A stretch of DNA of 8,456 nt from Patescibacteria group bacterium (GTDB taxonomy: Bacteria > Patescibacteriota > Minisyncoccia > Phycocordibacterales > Phycocordibacteraceae). Below the pieces are notes generated by a model. That model made no database searches. It was not told the origin of the DNA and saw only the letters and a program-made list of their open reading frames with translations. A program made the position numbers and the translations under genes. The stretch covers positions 1 to 8,456 of the forward strand of contig JAHJZL010000031.1 in assembly GCA_018826405.1 (NCBI GenBank), given 5' to 3'. Shown here in pieces: positions 5,230-8,456 of the stretch; the first letter of the stretch is position 1; each line of letters starts with the position of its first letter.

Positions 5230-5964
5230 ATGCACACAAAACAAGCTGAAATTGGGCTCTCGCTCCTTTTTGTACTTATCGCGGCGATTTACTACAGTGT
5301 TCCACTAGGCATTCCAGACTCTGACAGAATATTCGTAACTATCAGCACGTTCTTCTTTTCTATCTTTACGGGATTCTTCATATCTCGCCAGGGTGCTCGG
5401 TATACGAAGATCAGAGAAGCAATTAGCTCTTTTGACGGTAAACTTTCAAGCACGTATAGGGCTGCGGGAAACATAAGTGCAGAAGTGCAGGAAAAGATAG
5501 GGGCCATAATACGTGCGCATTACGTCGTCATGTTAGAGCAGAAGCAATGGGATTATCACTTCATAAAAAAATCAAACACCATTTCCTCAAGTCACCAGGT
5601 CCTTGAAGAAATGGTGGGGTCATTGAAGATGGAATCCTTGCGGAATCAAGCAATAGGACGAGTGTTAAACGGACTGGCGGATTGCCAGGTGCTCCGCAAG
5701 AATATGATCATGCTGTATCAAGAAAGGATCCCGCCATTTCAGTGGTTTCTTATCCTCTTCTTCCTGTTGATGCTTGTGCTGGCAATTAGCGCAATACCAT
5801 CAACAGGATTGCTTCTCGGATCAATACTGAAAGCAGCCTTCATCGTGTCTCTTATCTCGGTCGTGGTGATTTTGAGGAACCTTGAGAACTTCCACCTCTT
5901 TGAAGAATTTATCGGAGAGCGCTCAGCTCAGGATGTTATAGACATTATAGATCATAAGAAATAG
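5230..5964 (+). CDS. Four-helix membrane protein, DUF4239/bestrophin-like
   Basis: The 244-residue protein has two hydrophobic helices near the N-terminus (about 8-24 and 33-52), a charged, mostly helical middle of about 105 residues, and two more helices (about 161-179 and 185-205) before a short C-terminal tail with LFEEFIGERSAQDVIDII. The 2+2 helix layout with a soluble centre, and a segment ending in W97 after helix 2, resembles the DUF4239 (bestrophin-like) membrane proteins. That assignment is inference from architecture; it would suggest an ion channel-like role, but function is not proven. The start is chosen at ATG 5230 because a -10 element lies exactly 6 nt upstream, and it places the first helix at the usual distance from the N-terminus. 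A terminator follows. It is a single-gene unit between tRNA-Gly and tRNA-Pro. Confidence 0.8.
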   Translation: MHTKQAEIGLSLLFVLIAAIYYSVPLGIPDSDRIFVTISTFFFSIFTGFFISRQGARYTKIREAISSFDGKLSSTYRAAGNISAEVQEKIGAIIRAHYVVMLEQKQWDYHFIKKSNTISSSHQVLEEMVGSLKMESLRNQAIGRVLNGLADCQVLRKNMIMLYQERIPPFQWFLILFFLLMLVLAISAIPSTGLLLGSILKAAFIVSLISVVVILRNLENFHLFEEFIGERSAQDVIDIIDHKK

Positions 5965-6003
5965 AAGGCCGATCCTGGAGTACTTATGTAAAAAGTTGAG
6001 CAG

Positions 6004-6027
6004 AAAGCGGCTTTGTGGCCGTTTTTT
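6004..6027 (+). terminator. Intrinsic terminator of the membrane protein gene
   Basis: Stem AAAGCGGC (6004-6011)/GCCGTTTT (6018-6025) with one G-T pair and loop TTTGTG, running into six T residues (6022-6027). Confidence 0.75.
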
Positions 6028-6030
6028 GCA

Positions 6031-6085
6031 TTGAGGACAACTGGGGACAAACCTGTTAGTAGTGGGGATAAAGGACATAGGACAA
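6031..6085. repeat. Clustered GGACA / GGGGAYAA motifs
   Basis: The stretch contains GAGGACAA, TGGGGACAA, TGGGGATAA (6063-6071), AAAGGACA and AGGACAA within 55 bases. The 11-mer TAGTGGGGATA (6060-6070) recurs on the opposite strand at 1834-1844 downstream of xth, also beside AAAGGACA. TGGGGATAA differs at one base from the reverse complement of the DnaA box TTATCCACA. The rest of 6086-6201 holds only a weak 26-codon frame (6096-6176) and a 6-bp stem GGTGTC/GACACC (6164-6169/6196-6201); I see no supported gene there. Confidence 0.35.
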
Positions 6086-6201
6086 ATATGAGCAAATGAT
6101 GAACGTCCAACAAATACCTAGTAAAACAAACGATTATCTTAAGACCTTGTTTGTTGTGAACCCGGTGTCTTTATGAGGATATGTTCATCTGAGGCGACAC
6201 C

Positions 6202-6210
6202 TGGTAGGAT
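6202..6210 (+). promoter_or_regulatory. Extended -10 promoter of tRNA-Pro
   Basis: TGG-TAGGAT (hexamer 6205-6210, 4 of 6 matches) with TGn extension. The expected start is near 6217, about 2 nt before the tRNA. No clear -35. Confidence 0.45.
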
Positions 6211-6218
6211 GGCTTTAC

Positions 6219-6289
6219 CGGGGTGTCGTATACCGGTAGTACGCCTGCTTTGGGAGCAGGTAGACGGAGTTCAATTCTCCGCACCCCGA
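6219..6289 (+). tRNA. tRNA-Pro(TGG)
   Basis: Complete cloverleaf: acceptor CGGGGTG/CACCCCG (C at position 1 is normal for bacterial tRNA-Pro), short D stem GTA/TAC with GG in the loop, anticodon stem CCTGC/GCAGG with loop TT-TGG-GA, and T stem CGGAG/CTCCG with loop TTCAATT. Discriminator A6289 is followed by CTA, so CCA is not encoded. The stop codon of the convergent protease gene begins at the very next base. Confidence 0.96.
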
Positions 6290-7342
6290 CTACAAACCTA
6301 GTGCTTGAGTAAGGAAAGCGCCAAGAACTTCAGACTGAGAGCCAAACCGCGTAACAAGTGTTTGCGGGCTTTGAGAAGCGAAGTACGAATCAAATGAAGT
6401 GCCAGTATCTGCGCTAAAACTGCGGCGTATATGCCCGGCCGTAATAGCGCGCAGGTCTCTGGAGAACAGAGTGCCTTGCGTGCTTGAGGTTGTTATAAGG
6501 CCAATGAGTTCTGCATCAGTATTAACTGCAGCTCCTCCAGACGAGCCATTTTGTGCAGCAGCGCTTCCTCCTAAGGACATGAGATCGAAGTCTGTGTCCG
6601 AGAAGGTGTACCTATCCTGTATGGACCCAAATACGAGTGTTGGGTACAGCGAGCTAGTTACCTGTGCGCTTGAGAGCATTTGAGCTGCATAGGAGCCTAT
6701 GGAGACTTCCTGATCAAGGAAAGGCTCTTTTGAAGAAAGAGGAACAAAGGAGAAGTATGAGGGAAGGGAATCTCCAGACACACTGCCAGTTATGGCGAGC
6801 ACTGCAATATCGTCTTCTCCTGTGCCGCGGGGCATTTTTTCGCGCAGTGTTGTTGGGTGCGCGCGCAGCCAACTACTTGATATATAAGCGAGCGATGCTG
6901 TATAGGACGCACGAGCAGGACTTCCTGTCCGTATAACGCATTCAATGTCGTCCTTTGGAAGCGTGTCCTTTAGAACAAAATACTGAGCAATATGTGCATT
7001 AGTTAAAATAAGGCCTCGGGAATCAAAGAGAGTGCCCGTACCAGATACTGAATGCAGCTTTGGATTGTCTGTTGTGCAGATAATATTAACGAGTGAGGTG
7101 CGAAGTCTTCCGAGTGCAAGCGCGAGCGCTCGAGAGTTGTCTACGGGAGCTTCTGGCTCAACCACAATCTCAGGCTCAGGTGCGGTTATAACTGCAGCTG
7201 GCTGAGAGCTTGTGGGTGCAACAAGTTCTAGGGACGGGTTTGGGGTTACTGGATTAACAGGAGTTTCACTGCTCCCAAAGAGCACAACAAGTACAAATAT
7301 AAGGAGTGCGCCTCCAATAGCCAGGCGGCCGTGGGTGGTCAT
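6290..7342 (-). CDS. Membrane-anchored trypsin-like serine protease
   Basis: Predicted extracytoplasmic serine protease of the trypsin/HtrA clan with 350 residues from the ATG at 7342. Residues 8-23 (AIGGALLIFVLVVLFG) form an uncleaved-looking membrane anchor after a short positively charged end. A Pro/Glu-rich linker follows to about 68. The protease domain shows H117 (LILTNAHIAQ), D178 (GEDDIAVLAI) and S268 in GSSGG (266-270), so the triad is complete. Two cysteines, C89 and C135, could form a disulfide outside the cell. No PDZ domain is present, unlike DegP/HtrA, so it is a protease-only form; substrate unknown. A GTG at 7357 is in frame but sits in the probable promoter, and ATG 7342 has the local 6-nt spacing from TACCCT. 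The stop abuts tRNA-Pro with no terminator between them. Confidence 0.87.
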   Translation of the reverse strand: MTTHGRLAIGGALLIFVLVVLFGSSETPVNPVTPNPSLELVAPTSSQPAAVITAPEPEIVVEPEAPVDNSRALALALGRLRTSLVNIICTTDNPKLHSVSGTGTLFDSRGLILTNAHIAQYFVLKDTLPKDDIECVIRTGSPARASYTASLAYISSSWLRAHPTTLREKMPRGTGEDDIAVLAITGSVSGDSLPSYFSFVPLSSKEPFLDQEVSIGSYAAQMLSSAQVTSSLYPTLVFGSIQDRYTFSDTDFDLMSLGGSAAAQNGSSGGAAVNTDAELIGLITTSSTQGTLFSRDLRAITAGHIRRSFSADTGTSFDSYFASQSPQTLVTRFGSQSEVLGAFLTQALGL

Positions 7343-7348
7343 AGAAGT

Positions 7349-7354
7349 AGGGTA
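7349..7354 (-). promoter_or_regulatory. Weak -10 element for the protease gene
   Basis: On the minus strand TACCCT ends 6 nt (ACTTCT) before ATG 7342. Only 3 of 6 bases match TATAAT; the call rests on the spacing and the CT before ATG shared with other genes in the window. Confidence 0.3.
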
Positions 7355-7406
7355 CACCAGGTACTTAAAAAAACGAGGGGAGGGGTAGCCACTAGGCCCC
7401 AGAATA

Positions 7407-7415
7407 TGCTATTCT
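7407..7415 (+). promoter_or_regulatory. Promoter of tRNA-Gly(TCC)
   Basis: TGC-TATTCT is an extended -10 (4 of 6) placing the start near 7422, 4 nt before the tRNA. An overlapping TATGCT at 7405-7410 is an alternative. Confidence 0.4.
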
Positions 7416-7425
7416 CCTAACCGAA

Positions 7426-7499
7426 GCGGGATTAGTTTAATGGTAGAACATCAGTTTTCCAAACTGAGAGCAGGAGTCCGATTCTCCTATCCCGCACCA
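7426..7499 (+). tRNA. tRNA-Gly(TCC) with atypical T-loop
   Basis: Acceptor GCGGGAT/ATCCCGC, D stem GTTT/GAAC with loop AATGGTA (GG retained), anticodon stem TCAGT/ACTGA with loop TT-TCC-AA, T stem AGGAG/CTCCT. The T-loop is TCCGATT rather than TTCGATT: position 55, normally U (pseudouridine), is C. The discriminator A7496 is followed by CCA at 7497-7499, unlike the other three tRNAs here. All stems are intact, so it should fold, but the G18-pseudouridine55 contact would be altered. It decodes GGA/GGN and complements tRNA-Gly(GCC) at 5070. Confidence 0.93.
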
Positions 7500-7522
7500 A
7501 TTTGTGCTAGTTCAAGTAAATG

Positions 7523-7556
7523 AAAAACCGCCCTAGCATTATTGCTTGAGGCGGTT
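7523..7556 (-). terminator. Terminator of the 7576-8115 gene
   Basis: Stem AACCGCC (7526-7532)/GGCGGTT (7550-7556), with an inner stem AGCA/TGCT around loop TTAT. Read on the minus strand it runs into TTTTT, so it ends the GC-rich gene. On the plus strand the T-run is missing, so it would stop tRNA-Gly transcription poorly. Confidence 0.65.
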
Positions 7557-7575
7557 GAGTTGTACTGCGTGGACC

Positions 7576-8115
7576 TTACGCCACAGCGGAGACCCGAAGG
7601 TGCTCCTCGCCGAAGTTGGGGCTCCACGTCCGAACAGGACGAAGGGGGGCCCGTGCTGCCCGGACATCGGCCAGCATCACGGGAGGCGTGAACACGAACA
7701 GATCCACGATCAAGTGACTGTCAGCGATGGCGCGCTTTATGCCGACGGGATCGGCGGCGTCACGCACTCCGACCCGACCTGTCCCGATGTTAACGATAGA
7801 GAATTTTCGCCTCTTGTCGCTGTCCTCCATTTGGTTGACGTGGTTGAGGTAGTCAAGGCCGAAGCGGACATTCTGCTCCGCACTCGCCCAGCCGCCAAGG
7901 CCGAGTTTGTGGCAGATGATCATGTGCAGACGACGCGTGGCGTCAAAATCGAAGGTGATAACCGAACCGAGCTGGATCGCCCGAGTCGGAATAGCGTCCT
8001 TCACGAATGGCAGGCCAATGCCGGTGACGTCAGAAAGCTCGGAGTTCATGCCGATGATGATATCGGACTTGTTCTCCGGGTCGGTGATGTCGGCCATTAC
8101 TATGTCACGGATCAC
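7576..8115 (-). CDS. GC-rich gene, possible macro-domain-like protein
   Basis: A 179-residue protein starting at GTG 8115. I do not recognise it firmly. The pattern IVMADITDPENKSDIIIGMNSEL, then GIG (32-34), and later FSIVNIGTGRVG (105-116), resembles macro domains, which bind ADP-ribose and carry a GDI-type turn, an N-containing NAANS-like strand and a ST/GTG loop. D9, N24 and G111-T112-G113 would be the matching positions. This is inference. No signal peptide or membrane helix is present. Codons end mostly in G or C, unlike all neighbours, and expression signals differ: a two-box promoter, a short leader and a purine-rich Shine-Dalgarno, where other genes appear leaderless. It has its own terminator. 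Recent transfer is plausible. A longer plus-strand open frame covers the same bases but has no start signals. Confidence 0.7.
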   Translation of the reverse strand: MIRDIVMADITDPENKSDIIIGMNSELSDVTGIGLPFVKDAIPTRAIQLGSVITFDFDATRRLHMIICHKLGLGGWASAEQNVRFGLDYLNHVNQMEDSDKRRKFSIVNIGTGRVGVRDAADPVGIKRAIADSHLIVDLFVFTPPVMLADVRAARAPLRPVRTWSPNFGEEHLRVSAVA

Positions 8116-8121
8116 GATGAG

Positions 8122-8131
8122 CCCTTTCCTT
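8122..8131 (-). promoter_or_regulatory. Shine-Dalgarno sequence of the GC-rich gene
   Basis: On the minus strand AAGGAAAGGG ends 6 nt before GTG 8115. It is the only clear ribosome binding site in the window and decides this start over the in-frame ATG six codons downstream. Confidence 0.55.
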
Positions 8132-8144
8132 GTTGCCCGAGGGG

Positions 8145-8173
8145 AGCATATGTCACCTGTGCAAAAGTAGCAA
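8145..8173 (-). promoter_or_regulatory. Promoter of the GC-rich gene
   Basis: On the minus strand TTGCTA (8168-8173, 4 of 6), 17-bp spacer, TATGCT (8145-8150, 4 of 6). It predicts a leader of about 20-25 nt containing the Shine-Dalgarno sequence. Confidence 0.5.
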
Positions 8174-8211
8174 GTTAGGTTGCTCGTACCTCAGGTCCCC
8201 AACAACTAAGG

Positions 8212-8217
8212 TATGCT
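8212..8217 (+). promoter_or_regulatory. -10 element for leaderless glycosyltransferase mRNA
   Basis: TATGCT (4 of 6 matches) is followed by TTTCCT and ATG at 8224, again a 6-nt gap ending in CT. Confidence 0.5.
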
Positions 8218-8223
8218 TTTCCT

Positions 8224-8456
8224 ATGAAAACCTCCGTTTTAATAATTGCCCACAATGAAAGCAAACACATTGCAGGGTGTATTGAGTCTCTGCTTTCTCA
8301 AACAATGCAGCCGGATGAGATTGTTTTAATCAATCACAACTCAACTGATGCAACAGGTGAGATTGCAAGAAAATATCCTGTTACCGTTGTAGATTACGAA
8401 GGACCAGAAGGCTCTGTGTATGCACGAATCAAAGGGTTTGAGACAGTACAAGGAGA
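8224..8456 (+). CDS. Family 2 glycosyltransferase (3' partial)
   Basis: The first 77 codons of a GT-A fold, GT2-type glycosyltransferase that would transfer a sugar from a nucleotide sugar, probably in cell-surface polysaccharide or glycolipid synthesis at the inner face of the membrane. The N-terminus MKTSVLIIAHNESKHIAGCI is the classic nucleotide-binding start, followed by SLLSQTMQPDEIVLINHNSTDAT and EIARKY. In most GT2 enzymes the strand ends in DDGSTD or DNxSTD; here it is NHNSTD, which keeps the final STD. The frame is open to the window edge, so the metal-binding DxD and acceptor region are not seen. The start is supported by the -10 at 8212-8217. The specific substrate cannot be predicted. 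Confidence 0.88.
   Translation, partial: MKTSVLIIAHNESKHIAGCIESLLSQTMQPDEIVLINHNSTDATGEIARKYPVTVVDYEGPEGSVYARIKGFETVQG

Noticed and set aside
6096..6176. 26-codon frame starting MMNVQQIPSK upstream of tRNA-Pro
   Set aside because: No convincing -10 or ribosome binding site, very short, and no recognisable pattern; chance is sufficient.
7343..7357. GTG start at 7357 for the protease
   Set aside because: It overlaps the proposed -10 and adds only MYPTS; ATG 7342 matches the start spacing of neighbouring genes.
7546..8178. Plus-strand open frame of 210 codons antisense to the GC-rich gene
   Set aside because: It is longer than the minus-strand gene but has no promoter or ribosome binding site, would start inside the terminator hairpin, and its peptide has no fold-like hydrophobic pattern. 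High GC naturally opens opposite frames. The minus-strand gene has promoter, Shine-Dalgarno and terminator in the right order.
7426..8220. Integration of the GC-rich gene at the tRNA-Gly(TCC) 3' end as an attachment site
   Set aside because: No direct repeat of the tRNA 3' end was found on the far side of the gene, and no integrase gene adjoins; the recombinase is 7 kb away and looks like Xer.
1..8456. CRISPR array, insertion sequence, toxin-antitoxin or phage genes
   Set aside because: No spaced direct repeats, transposase, terminal inverted repeats around a gene, or phage structural genes were seen on either strand.

Overview
The window looks like a compact chromosomal segment from a bacterium with a small genome. 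Genes are short, spacers are tight, four single tRNA genes are scattered between protein genes, and most mRNAs appear to start at, or within a base or so of, the start codon. Three of the four tRNAs lack an encoded CCA end. I infer a member of the Patescibacteria/CPR (Parcubacteria-like), but no rRNA or ribosomal protein gene is present to confirm this.

Layout. (1) 1-824: 3' part of a XerC/XerD-type tyrosine recombinase. (2) 825-1045: a short transcription unit with its own promoter and terminator; it is either a structured RNA or a 55-codon gene. (3) 1060-1824: exonuclease III/AP endonuclease (xth). (4) 1825-2236: no protein gene; a promoter followed by a strongly structured stretch ending in a terminator (candidate ncRNA of about 270 nt), then a perfect 27-bp inverted repeat that serves as a terminator and carries a parS-like palindrome in each arm. 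(5) 2236-3699, minus: CCA-adding tRNA nucleotidyltransferase. (6) 3758-5024: tRNA-Arg(TCG), then diaminopimelate decarboxylase (lysA) starting one base after the tRNA. (7) 5070-5140: tRNA-Gly(GCC). (8) 5230-5964: four-helix membrane protein resembling DUF4239/bestrophin-like proteins, then a terminator. (9) 6219-6289: tRNA-Pro(TGG), tail to tail with (10) 6290-7342, minus: membrane-anchored trypsin-like serine protease. (11) 7426-7496: tRNA-Gly(TCC) with an abnormal T-loop. (12) 7576-8115, minus: a visibly GC-richer gene with its own promoter, Shine-Dalgarno sequence and terminator, possibly a macro-domain protein. (13) 8224-end: N-terminus of a family 2 glycosyltransferase.

How the genes fit together. 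Most are housekeeping: tRNA supply and 3' maturation (tRNAs plus the CCA enzyme), DNA repair and recombination (xth, recombinase), and cell envelope work (lysA, the protease, the membrane protein, the glycosyltransferase). No mobile element, CRISPR array or defence operon is visible.

The most unusual signals are: a recurring start architecture (-10 hexamer, exactly 6 nt, then ATG, usually with CT before the ATG); the tRNA-Arg/lysA junction, where tRNA 3' processing would create a near-leaderless mRNA; the parS-like palindromes built into a terminator; the candidate structured RNA with mutually exclusive long-range pairings; the tRNA-Gly(TCC) with C in place of U55; and the GC-rich gene with different expression signals.
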